A stretch of 64,000 nucleotides of DNA from Pseudomonas sp. A-RE-19 (GTDB taxonomy: Bacteria > Pseudomonadota > Gammaproteobacteria > Pseudomonadales > Pseudomonadaceae): contig NZ_JAHBDQ010000003.1 of the NCBI RefSeq assembly GCF_019956555.1, forward strand, positions 62,001 to 126,000, read 5' to 3'. Of the stretch, positions 26,959 through 35,616 are shown in pieces. Each line of letters starts with the position of its first letter. Position 1 is the stretch's first letter. Made by a program: the position numbers and the translations under genes. The notes under the pieces were generated by a model. That model made no database searches, was not told where the DNA came from, and was given only the letters and a program-made list of their open reading frames with translations.

Positions 26959-28460
26959 CAGTCGATCACCCGTCCTTTCAGTGCGAAGAGGCCTTGCGGA
27001 CGTTTCTGGATGAACAGAATGATCAGCGCGAGGATCAGGATTTTGCCCAGCACCGCACCGATCTGCGGTTCGAGAATTTTGTTGGCGATCCCTAAGCCGA
27101 AGGCGGCCAGCACGCTACCTGCCAGTTGACCGACACCGCCGAGTACCACCACCAGGAATGAGTCGATGATGTAACTCTGGCCGAGGTCCGGGCCGACGTT
27201 GCCGATCTGGCTGAGCGCCACACCGCCCAGGCCAGCAATGCCGGAGCCGAGGCCGAAGGCGAGCATGTCGACGCGTCCGGTCGGCACGCCGCAGCAGGCG
27301 GCCATGTTGCGGTTCTGGGTGACGGCACGCACGTTCAGACCGAGGCGCGTCTTGTTCAGCAGCAGCCAGGTCAGCACCACCACAAACAAGGCGAACGCGA
27401 TGATCACGATACGGTTGTACGGCAGCACCAGATTCGGCAGCACCTGAATCCCGCCCGACAACCACGCCGGGTTGGCCACTTCGACGTTCTGCGCGCCGAA
27501 CACCAGCCGCACCAATTGAATCAGCATCAGGCTGATGCCCCACGTGGCGAGCAGGGTTTCCAACGGGCGGCCGTAGAGATGACGAATCACCGTGCGTTCC
27601 AGCGCCATGCCGATCCCGGCAGTGACGAAAAACGCCACCGGCAGGGCGATCAGCGGATAGAACTCGATGGCCTGCGGGGCGAAGCGCTGGAACATCAGCT
27701 GCACCACGTAGGTCGAGTAAGCGCCGAGCATCAGCATCTCGCCGTGGGCCATGTTGATCACGCCGAGCAGGCCGAAAGTGATCGCCAACCCGAGGGCCGC
27801 CAGCAGCAGAATCGAACCGAGGGACATGCCGCTGAAGGCCTGCCCAAGCATTTCGCCGATCAGCAATTTGCGTTTGACCTGGGCCAGGCTGGTTTCGGCG
27901 GCGGTGCGCACGCTGGCGTCGGCTTCGACGCCGGGTTCCAGCAAACCTTCGAGGCGGGTGCGGGCCAATGGGTCGCCGGTTTCACCGAGCAGACGCACAG
28001 CGGCAAGACGCACGGCCGGATCGGTATCGACCAGTTGCAGATTGGCCAGCGCCAGGCTCAGGGCGGCGTGAACGGTGTCGTCTTTTTCGCCAGCCAGTCG
28101 CTGGTCGAGGAATGCAAGCTGCGCGGGTTTGGCGCTTTTCTGCAATTGCTGCGCGGCGGCCAAGCGGATTTTGGCGTCGGCGGCGAGCAATTGGTGGCTG
28201 GCCAAAGCGGTGTCGATCAGACCGCGCAGGCGGTTATTCAGGCGCAGGGTTTTCGGCTGGCCATCGAGGGTCAACTCACCTTGTTGCAGGGCGTTGATCA
28301 GTTCGATACGAGCCGGATTGGGCTGCGCGGCCCAGGCTTCCAGCAGTTTTGCTTGTTGCACGGGATTGGCTGCGACGAAGTCTTCGGCGTCGCCGGCGTG
28401 AGTGGCCATCGGCAATAACAGTGCGATGGCGAGAATGAAGCGGTAAAGGGCGGTGGGCAT
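26958..28460 (-). CDS. urtB: Urea ABC transporter permease UrtB, long form
   Basis: The product has 500 residues from ATG 28460 (AAGG 8 bases upstream). The frame stays open to 28610, but that extension is translated REP DNA and is rejected. A signal-like leader (LYRFILAIALLLPMATHAGD) and about 200 periplasmic residues with alpha-helical repeats (LRLLGETGDPLARTRLEGLL) precede the LivH-like membrane part (GLLGVINMAHGEMLMLGAY and GLGGVALSQIGNVGPDLGQSY). The long N-terminal region is seen in other proteobacterial UrtB proteins; its role is unknown. Confidence 0.92.
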   Translation of the reverse strand: MPTALYRFILAIALLLPMATHAGDAEDFVAANPVQQAKLLEAWAAQPNPARIELINALQQGELTLDGQPKTLRLNNRLRGLIDTALASHQLLAADAKIRLAAAQQLQKSAKPAQLAFLDQRLAGEKDDTVHAALSLALANLQLVDTDPAVRLAAVRLLGETGDPLARTRLEGLLEPGVEADASVRTAAETSLAQVKRKLLIGEMLGQAFSGMSLGSILLLAALGLAITFGLLGVINMAHGEMLMLGAYSTYVVQLMFQRFAPQAIEFYPLIALPVAFFVTAGIGMALERTVIRHLYGRPLETLLATWGISLMLIQLVRLVFGAQNVEVANPAWLSGGIQVLPNLVLPYNRIVIIAFALFVVVLTWLLLNKTRLGLNVRAVTQNRNMAACCGVPTGRVDMLAFGLGSGIAGLGGVALSQIGNVGPDLGQSYIIDSFLVVVLGGVGQLAGSVLAAFGLGIANKILEPQIGAVLGKILILALIILFIQKRPQGLFALKGRVID

Positions 28461-28485
28461 ATGCATGGCCTTGCACAGACTAAAT

Positions 28486-28569
28486 GTGGGAGCGAGCCTG
28501 CTCGCGATAGCGGTCTGACATTCACCATCAATGGTCGTGGCCTCATCGCGAGCAGGCTCGCTCCCACAG
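28486..28569. repeat. REP doublet between urtA and urtB
   Basis: Inverted pair GTGGGAGCGAGCCTGCTCGC / complement in the gap between the binding-protein gene and the permease gene. This is a place where REP hairpins often raise the level of the upstream binding protein relative to the permease (known for other operons; inference here). Confidence 0.88.
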
Positions 28570-28618
28570 GGATTTGTGTCAGCCTCGGGTTTGGTGCCCG
28601 AGGCCGACACCCAGTGGC

Positions 28619-29884
28619 TTAGTTGCTCTTCACCGCATAGTCCGGCTTCTTGTCGTTACCCGAAATGAACGGGCTCCACGGTTGGGCGCGGATCGGCCCT
28701 TCGGTCTGCCACACCACGTTGAACTGACCGTCGGCCTGAATCTCGCCGATCATCACCGGTTTGTGCAGGTGGTGGTTGGTCTTGTCCATGGTCAGGGTGT
28801 AACCCGACGGTGCGGCGAAGGTCTGGCCGGCCAGGGCTTCGCGGACTTTGTCGACGTCGGTGGACTTGGCTTTCTCCGCCGCTTGCGCCCACATGTGGAT
28901 GCCGACGTAGGTGGCTTCCATCGGGTCGTTGGTCACCGCTTTGTCGGCGCCCGGCAGGTTGTGTTTCTTGGCGTAGGCCTTCCAGTCGGCGACGAACTTC
29001 TTGTTCTGCGGGTTCTCGACCGACTCAAAGTAGTTCCACGCCGCGAGGTTGCCCACCAGCGGTTTGGTGTCGATGCCGCGCAGTTCTTCTTCGCCCACGG
29101 AGAACGCCACGACCGGCACGTCGGTGGCTTTCAGGCCCTGGTTGGCCAGCTCTTTATAGAACGGCACGTTGGAGTCACCGTTGACGGTGGAGATGACTGC
29201 TGTCTTGCCACCGGCGGAGAATTTTTTGATGTTGGCCACGATGGTCTGGTAATCGCTGTGGCCGAACGGGGTGTAGACCTCTTCGATGTCCTTGTCCGCC
29301 ACACCTTTGGAGTGCAAGAACGAGCGCAGAATCTTGTTGGTGGTGCGTGGGTAGACGTAGTCGGTGCCGAGCAGGAAGTAACGCTTGGCGCTGCCGCCTT
29401 CTTCGCTCATCAGGTATTCCACCGCCGGAATCGCCTGCTGGTTGGGCGCCGCGCCGGTGTAGAACACGTTCGGCGACATCTCTTCGCCTTCGTATTGCAC
29501 CGGGTAGAACAGCAGGCCGTTGAGTTCTTCGAACACCGGCAGCACCGATTTACGCGACACCGACGTCCAGCAACCGAACACCACCGCCACCTTGTCCTGG
29601 GTCAGCAACTGCCGGCCCTTTTCGGCGAACAGCGGCCAGTTTGATGCCGGGTCAACCACCACCGGTTCGAGCATCTTGCCATTCACGCCGCCCTTGGCGT
29701 TGATTTCGTCGATGGTCATCAACGCCATGTCTTTGAGCGAGGTTTCGGAGATCGCCATGGTGCCGGACAACGAATGCAGAATACCGACCTTGATGGTCTC
29801 GGCGGCCTGGATCGTCCAGGCCATGCCCATCGCGGCAATGCTTGCCGATAGTGTGAAAGCCTTGATCAAACTGCGACGCTTCAT
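28619..29884 (-). CDS. urtA: Urea ABC transporter substrate-binding protein UrtA
   Basis: The product has 421 residues. A twin-basic start and hydrophobic stretch (MKRRSLIKAFTLSASIAAMG ... IQAAE) form the export signal. The mature type-I binding protein shows VGILHSLSGTMAISE, GCWTSVSRKSVLPVFEELNG and FYPVQYEGEEMSPNVFYTGA, distinctive for UrtA. It captures urea or short amides in the periplasm and is the first gene of the urt-ure block. Confidence 0.95.
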   Translation of the reverse strand: MKRRSLIKAFTLSASIAAMGMAWTIQAAETIKVGILHSLSGTMAISETSLKDMALMTIDEINAKGGVNGKMLEPVVVDPASNWPLFAEKGRQLLTQDKVAVVFGCWTSVSRKSVLPVFEELNGLLFYPVQYEGEEMSPNVFYTGAAPNQQAIPAVEYLMSEEGGSAKRYFLLGTDYVYPRTTNKILRSFLHSKGVADKDIEEVYTPFGHSDYQTIVANIKKFSAGGKTAVISTVNGDSNVPFYKELANQGLKATDVPVVAFSVGEEELRGIDTKPLVGNLAAWNYFESVENPQNKKFVADWKAYAKKHNLPGADKAVTNDPMEATYVGIHMWAQAAEKAKSTDVDKVREALAGQTFAAPSGYTLTMDKTNHHLHKPVMIGEIQADGQFNVVWQTEGPIRAQPWSPFISGNDKKPDYAVKSN

Positions 29885-30106
29885 TGTGCGATCTCCATGA
29901 ACGTTAAAGTTTTTTATGGTTGGCAGATGCGGACGACTGAAGGGTCTTTAGCAAGGGCTGTGCCCGGTCGGGTACGGGCAAGGAAATGTCGTATTAGAGC
30001 GGTTGCGCAGGTTTGGCGGCGCACCATGAAGGAACGCGACTGGCGCGTTGGTGCGAAGAGGTGCGCCAGATTGGGGCGCAGGCAGTGCAGGCACCGCAGA
30101 TCAAAT

Positions 30107-30195
30107 GTGGGAGCGGGCTTGCTCGCGAAAGCGGTGGGGCAGTCACGGTGATGTTGAATGTGCCGCCGTCATCGCGAGCAGGCTCGCTCCCACAG
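30107..30195. repeat. REP doublet (89 bp), copy 1 of a matched pair
   Basis: Arms GTGGGAGCGGGCTTGCTCGC and GCGAGCAGGCTCGCTCCCAC are separated by a spacer containing cggtgatgttgaatgtgccg. An 89-bp element of the same layout and nearly the same spacer lies in the same orientation at 31071-31159, on the other side of the DUF6124 gene. Confidence 0.9.
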
Positions 30196-30239
30196 TTGAT
30201 TGGTGGCGTATACCAAGTCTGTGAACGACGATGACCCCT

Positions 30240-30263
30240 GTGGGAGCGAGCCTGCTCGCGATG
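30240..30263. repeat. Single REP arm
   Basis: A lone GTGGGAGCGAGCCTGCTCGC without an inverted partner of its own, directly beside the end of the DUF6124 gene and followed by the recurring border gatgaacgataacgcgg. Confidence 0.85.
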
Positions 30264-30276
30264 AACGATAACGCGG

Positions 30277-30648
30277 TTACGCTGGATCGACGTTATCCAG
30301 CGCCCGGTTCACCGCCAATTCCGCCACCATGATGACCTGCTGAATCGCCAACGCCGTATGGCGCTGCGGGCCGATCAGATTGTTGGCGAAATCGCTGACC
30401 AGGACACTCGCTGAGGCCAACGCTTCGTAGGCGTAGGCCAGCAGGCTTTCGGTGTCGGCACCGGGGGCGACCATGAATAGGGTGCTGGGGCGGCGGGGTT
30501 TTTCGGTGTATTGCACCGGGGGATCGAGGTAGTAGTCGAGGGCGCGTTTTATGGCTTCGCGGTCTTTGAGCAGGTCGTCGTCGCGCGTTTTTTCCGCTTT
30601 GGGAGTGGTGGTGTCGATGGGTGGATCGGGAACTATCTTCTTGCTCAT
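30277..30648 (-). CDS. DUF6124 (formerly DUF3077) family protein
   Basis: The product has 123 residues from ATG 30648 (GAGAGA about 10 bases upstream). ALDYYLDPP, then RRPSTLFMVAPGADTESLLA and the helical C-terminus AIQQVIMVAELAVNRALDN match the DUF6124 proteins that are numerous in fluorescent pseudomonads. The function is unknown. There is no signal peptide or membrane segment. The same frame is open without a stop up to 30963 through a palindrome-rich leader, so an N-terminally longer product cannot be ruled out. Confidence 0.8.
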   Translation of the reverse strand: MSKKIVPDPPIDTTTPKAEKTRDDDLLKDREAIKRALDYYLDPPVQYTEKPRRPSTLFMVAPGADTESLLAYAYEALASASVLVSDFANNLIGPQRHTALAIQQVIMVAELAVNRALDNVDPA

Positions 30649-31070
30649 CGGGTGTTGTCTCTCAATTGGAGCCATCCTTTGTCGTTTCTCACGCGACGAA
30701 GGGGTGGCAGCTATGTGCGGAGTGAGAAACCGGTCAACACCCAAACCCGGCCGGACCGAAGTCCGCCCGCACACAGCCGCCATAGTGCATTGCGGGCAGC
30801 GGATAAGCCGGCGGCAATTATGGTGGTACTGATGTTGGATTAATAGTGTTAACCGGGTTCTCACACCCGATCGCTGAGTTTTCAGCGACAGCCCAAGACT
30901 AGAGGGCTCGCGTCCGACGAACAACCTGAAAAAGGCGTGGGAAAGTTCCGTGTTTTGACACATGCGTTAAACATTCAAAAACGGAACGCGGAGCGTCCCT
31001 GGCGGCATTCCCACGCGCCCACGCGGGAGCGTGGGAATGATCATCCGGGTATGCAGGGGCGCAAATCCCT
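30649..31070. other. Palindrome-rich leader upstream of the DUF6124 gene
   Basis: No independent gene is seen. Inverted repeats include gtttctcac (30684-30692) with gtgagaaac (30722-30730), and the perfect hairpin TCGCTGA-GTTT-TCAGCGA (30871-30888), next to ggttctcacaccc at about 30856. Near 31009-31038 lies cattcccacgc ... gcgtgggaatg, another inverted repeat resembling a common Pseudomonas repeat. Promoters for the minus-strand DUF6124 gene should be here. Confidence 0.5.
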
Positions 31071-31159
31071 GTGGGAGCGAGCCTGCTCGCGATAGCGGTT
31101 TGTCAGGCGCGGTGATGTTGGATGTGCCGCCGTCATCGCGAGCAGGCTCGCTCCCACAG
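31071..31159. repeat. REP doublet (89 bp), copy 2 of a matched pair
   Basis: Same length, orientation and spacer (ggtgatgttggatgtgccgc) as the element at 30107-30195. It sits 13 bases after the end of the FecCD-like permease gene. Confidence 0.9.
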
Positions 31160-31172
31160 GTTCGGTGGTGAG

Positions 31173-32183
31173 TCAGCGACGGCGCATCAGGCCGATGAAG
31201 AACAACCCGCCAATGGCGGCGGTGGCGACGCCGATGGGCAGGTCTTCCGGGGCGATCAGGGTGCGTGCGGCCACGTCGACCCAGACGAGAAACAGGCTGC
31301 CCAGCAAGACACAGACCGGCAACAACCGACGATGCTCGGCACCTACCAATCGCCGCGCAATGTGCGGCACCATCAACCCGACAAAACCAATCGAGCCGCT
31401 GACGGACACCAACACCCCAGTCATCAACGACGCAATCAAAAACACCCGCAGCCGCACGGTGCGAGCATTCAACCCGAGGGTCACAGCCGTCTGCTCACCC
31501 GCCATCAACGCATTCAACGGCCGGGCCATCCCCAGCAACAACACCAACCCGAGCAACACACTCGCCGCCGGCACCGCGAGCAATTCCCAACGCGCCAATC
31601 CGAGCCCGCCGAGCATCCAGAACATCACCGCCGAACTGGCGCGGTGATCACCGAGAAACAACAGCAGATTGGCGATCGCCATCATCACGAACGACACCGC
31701 CACGCCGCACAACAGCAGCCGATCACTGTCCAGCCGCCCATGACGATTGGCGATCATCAGCACGATCAACATGCTCAACAACGCGCCGAGAAACGCGGCA
31801 ATCGGCAAGGTCAGCAACCCGACAATCTCACCAACATGCAGCACCACGATCACCGCACCGAGGGTCGCGCCGGAGGTCACGCCGAGCAAGTGCGGATCAG
31901 CCAGCGGATTGCGCGTCACCGCTTGCAGCACCGCACCAATCAACGCCAGACCGGCGCCCACCAGCGCACCGAGCAACATGCGTGGCACGCGGATCAGCCA
32001 GACGATGTGTTCCTGGCCGGCCGTCCAGTCCGCAACACCGACACCAAAAATCTTGTGCAGCACTATTCGCCACACCACCTCCACCGGCACCCGCGCCGGG
32101 CCAAAGCCCAGCGACACCACGCACGACACCAGCAACAACGCGCCGAGGGCAATCAACAACAAGGCATAGCGACGATCGATCAT
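31173..32183 (-). CDS. FecCD-family ABC transporter permease
   Basis: The product has 336 residues with about nine to ten hydrophobic segments. RVPRMLLGALVGAGLALIGAVLQAVTRNPLADPHLLG and GFVGLMVPHIARRLVG are hallmarks of permeases for iron-siderophores, heme or cobalamin (BtuC/FecD type). It overlaps the binding-protein gene by four bases and ends a three-gene operon (ATPase, binding protein, permease). The substrate is probably a metal chelate. Confidence 0.88.
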   Translation of the reverse strand: MIDRRYALLLIALGALLLVSCVVSLGFGPARVPVEVVWRIVLHKIFGVGVADWTAGQEHIVWLIRVPRMLLGALVGAGLALIGAVLQAVTRNPLADPHLLGVTSGATLGAVIVVLHVGEIVGLLTLPIAAFLGALLSMLIVLMIANRHGRLDSDRLLLCGVAVSFVMMAIANLLLFLGDHRASSAVMFWMLGGLGLARWELLAVPAASVLLGLVLLLGMARPLNALMAGEQTAVTLGLNARTVRLRVFLIASLMTGVLVSVSGSIGFVGLMVPHIARRLVGAEHRRLLPVCVLLGSLFLVWVDVAARTLIAPEDLPIGVATAAIGGLFFIGLMRRR

Positions 32184-33127
32184 TCGCGGTGGAAACCCTT
32201 GGCCAGGGTTTCGACCGCCAGCACGTTGTCGATCCCCGGCGTGGCCTGCACGTACGGAATGACGATGAAGCGCTGGTTCTTTATCGCGTCCACCGATTGC
32301 AGGGCCTGGTTGTTGAGCAGGAATTGCTCTTTCTGCTCGGCGGTGACTTCGCCGTAATCGACGATCACGATCACCTGCGGATTACGCTCGACCACGTTCT
32401 CCCAATTGACCCGAGTCCAGCTCGCCTCGACGTCGTCGAGAATGTTGCGCCCGCCGGCGGCATCGATCAGCGCTTGAGGCATGCCGAGACGACCGGAAGT
32501 CATGGCCCGGTCCTCACCGCTGTCGTAGAGAAACACCCGAGGTTTGTCCGTCGGCAGATCCTTGCGCACCTCGGCCACTTGCGCCTGCATCTCAGCGATC
32601 ACAGTGTTGGCGCGGTCCTGCACGTCGAAGATTTTCCCGAGGTTGCGCAGGTCGTTGTAAGTGTCTTCCAGGCTGGCGGGCGGGCGCTGCATGACGAAGG
32701 CGCAGGACTCGGTGAGTTCGTAGACGTTGATGCCCAGCGGTTGCAGGGTTTGCGGCGTGAGATCACCGCCGACGCGCATGCCGTAATCCCAACCGGCGAA
32801 AAAGAAATCGACGTTGGCGTTGAGCAGGGTTTCCACCGACGGGTACTTGGCCGCCAGCTCCGGCAAGCCGTCGAGGATGGTTTGCATCTCGGGCGTCACC
32901 GACTTCCAGCCCGTCACGCCGCTATACCCCGCCATCCTTGGTTTGAGACCGAGCGCGAGCATCATCTGGGTCATGTTGATGTCATGGCTGACCGCGTGTT
33001 TCGGCGCTGCCTTGAAGGTGACTTCGCGGTTGCAGCTCTGGACGGTCAGCGGGTAATGGGTGGCCTCGGCCAATGCTTGGGCACTGCCCAGCAACAGAGC
33101 GACGCAAAGCAGGGAACGCAAAGTCAT
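32180..33127 (-). CDS. ABC transporter periplasmic metal-chelate-binding protein (FecB/BtuF fold)
   Basis: The product has 315 residues with a signal peptide (MTLRSLLCVALLLGSAQALA). The cluster-A binding fold is shown by PKHAVSHDINMTQMMLALGL, the central NANVDFFFAGWDYG and the C-terminal NPQVIVIVDYGE. There are two cysteines (SCNREV, ESCAFV). It overlaps both neighbours by four bases. It could carry ferric siderophore, heme, cobalamin or another metal complex; nothing seen decides. Confidence 0.85.
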   Translation of the reverse strand: MTLRSLLCVALLLGSAQALAEATHYPLTVQSCNREVTFKAAPKHAVSHDINMTQMMLALGLKPRMAGYSGVTGWKSVTPEMQTILDGLPELAAKYPSVETLLNANVDFFFAGWDYGMRVGGDLTPQTLQPLGINVYELTESCAFVMQRPPASLEDTYNDLRNLGKIFDVQDRANTVIAEMQAQVAEVRKDLPTDKPRVFLYDSGEDRAMTSGRLGMPQALIDAAGGRNILDDVEASWTRVNWENVVERNPQVIVIVDYGEVTAEQKEQFLLNNQALQSVDAIKNQRFIVIPYVQATPGIDNVLAVETLAKGFHRE

Positions 33128-33912
33128 GGTTGGGTTATCCAGGTGATTCGTGGGTAGCCGTGCAAGGGATGGTCATCGATCAGGGCGTCGACGCCGAACA
33201 CGTTGTGCAGAAGTTGTGCGGTCAGGACTTCTTTGGGCGGGCCGCTGGCCACGATGCGACCGTGATTGATCACGTACAGCCGATCGCAGAAAGCCGCCGC
33301 CAGATTGAGGTCGTGAATACTTGCCAGCGTGCCGATCTGCAGACGCTTGACCAGTTGCAACAGCTCCAGCTGATAGCGTGGGTCGAGGTGATTGGTCGGC
33401 TCGTCGAGGATCAGCAATTGCGGTTGCTGGGCCAGGGCGCGGGCGAGGATCACACGCTGTTTTTCACCGCCGGAAAGGGTGGCGAAGGCGTGGTCTTCGA
33501 AGCCCTTGAGGCCGACTGATTCGAGGGCGTGGGTCGCGAGTTTTCGGTCTTCAAGGGTGTCGCCATCGAACAGGCCTTTGTGCGGCGTGCGGCCCATGGC
33601 GACCACTTCCTCGACGGTCAGGCCGAAGGCATCGGGGAATTCCTGCAACACCACGGCGATGCGTTGCGCGCACCAGCGTGAGGATTGCTTCCAGACGTTG
33701 TGATGGTCGAGTTTGACCTCACCGCTTTCCGGTTTTCTGAAACGGTAGGCGCAACGCAACAGGCTGGTCTTGCCGCTGCCATTGGGGCCGATCAACCCGA
33801 CGAACTCACCGGCGGCCACGTGCAGCGATGCGTCACGCAGCTGGAACTGGTGATGGCAATGGCCGTGGCCCAGGGGTGTCCAGGCGAGGTTCGTGAGGTT
33901 CAGCGAGGTCAT
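33124..33912 (-). CDS. FecE-like ABC transporter ATP-binding protein
   Basis: The product has 262 residues. Walker A is LIGPNGSGKTSLLRC, the signature LSGGEKQRVILARAL and Walker B LLILDEPTNHLD, with the LASIHDLNLAA switch of the FecE/BtuD group. An N-terminal HGHCHHQFQ stretch is His-rich. It is the first gene of the operon; having the ATPase lead the binding protein is less common than the reverse. Confidence 0.9.
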   Translation of the reverse strand: MTSLNLTNLAWTPLGHGHCHHQFQLRDASLHVAAGEFVGLIGPNGSGKTSLLRCAYRFRKPESGEVKLDHHNVWKQSSRWCAQRIAVVLQEFPDAFGLTVEEVVAMGRTPHKGLFDGDTLEDRKLATHALESVGLKGFEDHAFATLSGGEKQRVILARALAQQPQLLILDEPTNHLDPRYQLELLQLVKRLQIGTLASIHDLNLAAAFCDRLYVINHGRIVASGPPKEVLTAQLLHNVFGVDALIDDHPLHGYPRITWITQP

Positions 33913-33943
33913 GCGGTTCTCTTGGGATTTTTGGTGTGGCTGA

Positions 33944-34047
33944 TGACGCCTTCGCGGGCAAGCCTCGCTCCTACAGGTTGTGTGTCGTACGCAATATTTG
34001 TGATCGACACAAAACCTGTAGGAGCGAGGCTTGCCCGCGAAGAGGCC
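33944..34047. repeat. REP-type inverted doublet, variant family (TAGGAGCGAGGCTTGCCCGCGAAG)
   Basis: Inverted arms CGCGGGCAAGCCTCGCTCCT and its complement, bounded inside by gtcg/cgac. Same family as the element at 3161-3259. It lies between the ABC operon and the PepSY gene. Confidence 0.87.
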
Positions 34048-34110
34048 TTATGCTTCAGAGATAAGCGCCAGAAGTCTATAGATCCCTCTAAAACGCGCAT
34101 CTCGCCTGTT

Positions 34111-35490
34111 TCATGATGAAGCTGAAGTGGATTCAGTTTGCCGGCTCAAACGCGACAGCAGTACCCGATCCAATACCCACACGACCACCAGCGAAACCCC
34201 CACCAACGGAAACATCACCGCCAGCCCGAACATGATGACCATCGCGGTTTTCCATTTCGGCAGGTCGTGACGCAACGGCGGTACACCGAACTTGCCCTGT
34301 GGCCGGCGCTTCCACCAGATCACCACACCGCTGACCGCGCTAAGCAAAATCATCAGGCAGATCAGCAGCACGATGATCTGGTTGAACGGGCCGAACATCT
34401 TGCCTTCATGCAGCATCACGCCGACTTCCGTGGCCCGCGCGACGTTGCTGTAATGCTGCCAGCGCACGTCGGCGAGGACGTCGCCGGTGTACTGGTCGAC
34501 ATGCAGGGTGGCGTCGTTGCGCGGGTCGTCGGCGAATACGGCGATGGTGAACACGCCGGTGGCCGTGGTCGGGAAGGTGATGCTGTAGCCGGGCTCGACC
34601 TTGCGTTGCACGGCGATGTCTTGCACGTCTTGCAGGCTGATGGTCGGCGCCGCCGGGCCGGCTGGCGTGCTGGCGTGAGCCATGTGTTCAGCATGGTCGC
34701 CGGACATCGGCATCGGCGTGTTTTCCATGGCCCAGGGCACGGTCTGGCGCGTGGCGCTGTTGAGGCTGCGGGCCTCGACGTCGGACTTCGGCACGTCATT
34801 CCACATGGCGACCGGGAAGCGGTTCCAGAGGTCGGCGTATTGCTTGCCCCAGAACCCGGTCCAGGTCATGCCGCTGAGCAGCATCACCAACAGCAAAGCC
34901 GCGCCCCAGAACCCGGTCACCGCGTGCAGGTCACGCCAGAGCACTCGACCACGACTGTTCAAGCGTGGCCAGAGAACCCCGGCGGACTGGCCGCGCGGCC
35001 ACCACAAAAATACCCCGGAGACCACCAGCACGACGCCCCAACCGGCGGCCAGTTCCACCAGCCGATCACCGACGGTGCCGATCATCAATTCGCCGTGAAT
35101 CGAGCGCGCAATCGCCTGCAGATTCTTCTTCGCATCTTGCTCGCCAAGGATGTCGCCGTGGTACGGATCGATGAACACGTTCAGTTCATGACCTTCATGG
35201 ATGACGACAAATTGCGCACTGCGTTCGGCATTGACCGGCGGCAGGTACTGTTTGATCCGGCCTTGGGGGTACGCCTCTTTCACCCGCTTGAGCAGGTCAT
35301 CGGCGGAGACTGTGTGATGAGCAGCCGGGACGTTCAGCAGGCTGCCGTACATCAATGGATCGAGTTGCGGTTTGAACAGGTAGATGATGCCGGTCAGGGC
35401 CAGCATCACCATGAAGGGCGCGACGAACAGGCCAGCATAGAAATGCCAGCGCCAGGCCAGGTTGTAGAAATTCGGTTTGGGGTGTTTCAT
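34111..35490 (-). CDS. PepSY-associated membrane (PepSY_TM) protein
   Basis: The product has 459 residues. LAWRWHFYAGLFVAPFMVML is the classic first helix with conserved His. A periplasmic PepSY domain follows (about 60-120), then WRDLHAVTGFWGAALLLVML, a Met/His-rich loop (MENTPMPMSGDHAEHMAHAS) and a final helix pair. These inner-membrane proteins often accompany TonB-dependent metal receptors and may act in metal reduction or uptake. The Met/His loop fits copper. It lies downstream of the OprC-like gene, with a REP doublet between. Confidence 0.88.
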   Translation of the reverse strand: MKHPKPNFYNLAWRWHFYAGLFVAPFMVMLALTGIIYLFKPQLDPLMYGSLLNVPAAHHTVSADDLLKRVKEAYPQGRIKQYLPPVNAERSAQFVVIHEGHELNVFIDPYHGDILGEQDAKKNLQAIARSIHGELMIGTVGDRLVELAAGWGVVLVVSGVFLWWPRGQSAGVLWPRLNSRGRVLWRDLHAVTGFWGAALLLVMLLSGMTWTGFWGKQYADLWNRFPVAMWNDVPKSDVEARSLNSATRQTVPWAMENTPMPMSGDHAEHMAHASTPAGPAAPTISLQDVQDIAVQRKVEPGYSITFPTTATGVFTIAVFADDPRNDATLHVDQYTGDVLADVRWQHYSNVARATEVGVMLHEGKMFGPFNQIIVLLICLMILLSAVSGVVIWWKRRPQGKFGVPPLRHDLPKWKTAMVIMFGLAVMFPLVGVSLVVVWVLDRVLLSRLSRQTESTSASS

Positions 35491-35547
35491 TCGTGTGCTC
35501 CGCTAGGCTTGGATCTTTTAGTTGTTTGTTGCGGTTGCTGCGCAACC

Positions 35548-35613
35548 GATCGCGAGCAGGCTCGCTCCCACAGGTTCAACACTGTCCATGTGGGAGCGAG
35601 CCTGCTCGCGATG
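35548..35613. repeat. REP doublet between the copper receptor and PepSY genes
   Basis: Close inverted pair GATCGCGAGCAGGCTCGCTC / complement in a 126-base gap. Confidence 0.9.
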
Positions 35614-35616
35614 CTT

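Larger units (their letters stand above)
29885..30276. other. 392-base intergenic region upstream of urtA
   Basis: This spacer holds the urtA promoter region on the minus strand (roughly 29885-30060) and then three REP arms (30107-30263). I cannot place a convincing sigma-54 or sigma-70 promoter by eye. No gene is visible. Confidence 0.45.

Noticed and set aside
28461..28610. N-terminal extension of urtB to 28610
   Set aside because: The added 50 residues are a translation of the REP doublet. The start at 28460 has a Shine-Dalgarno-like AAGG and gives a proper signal peptide.
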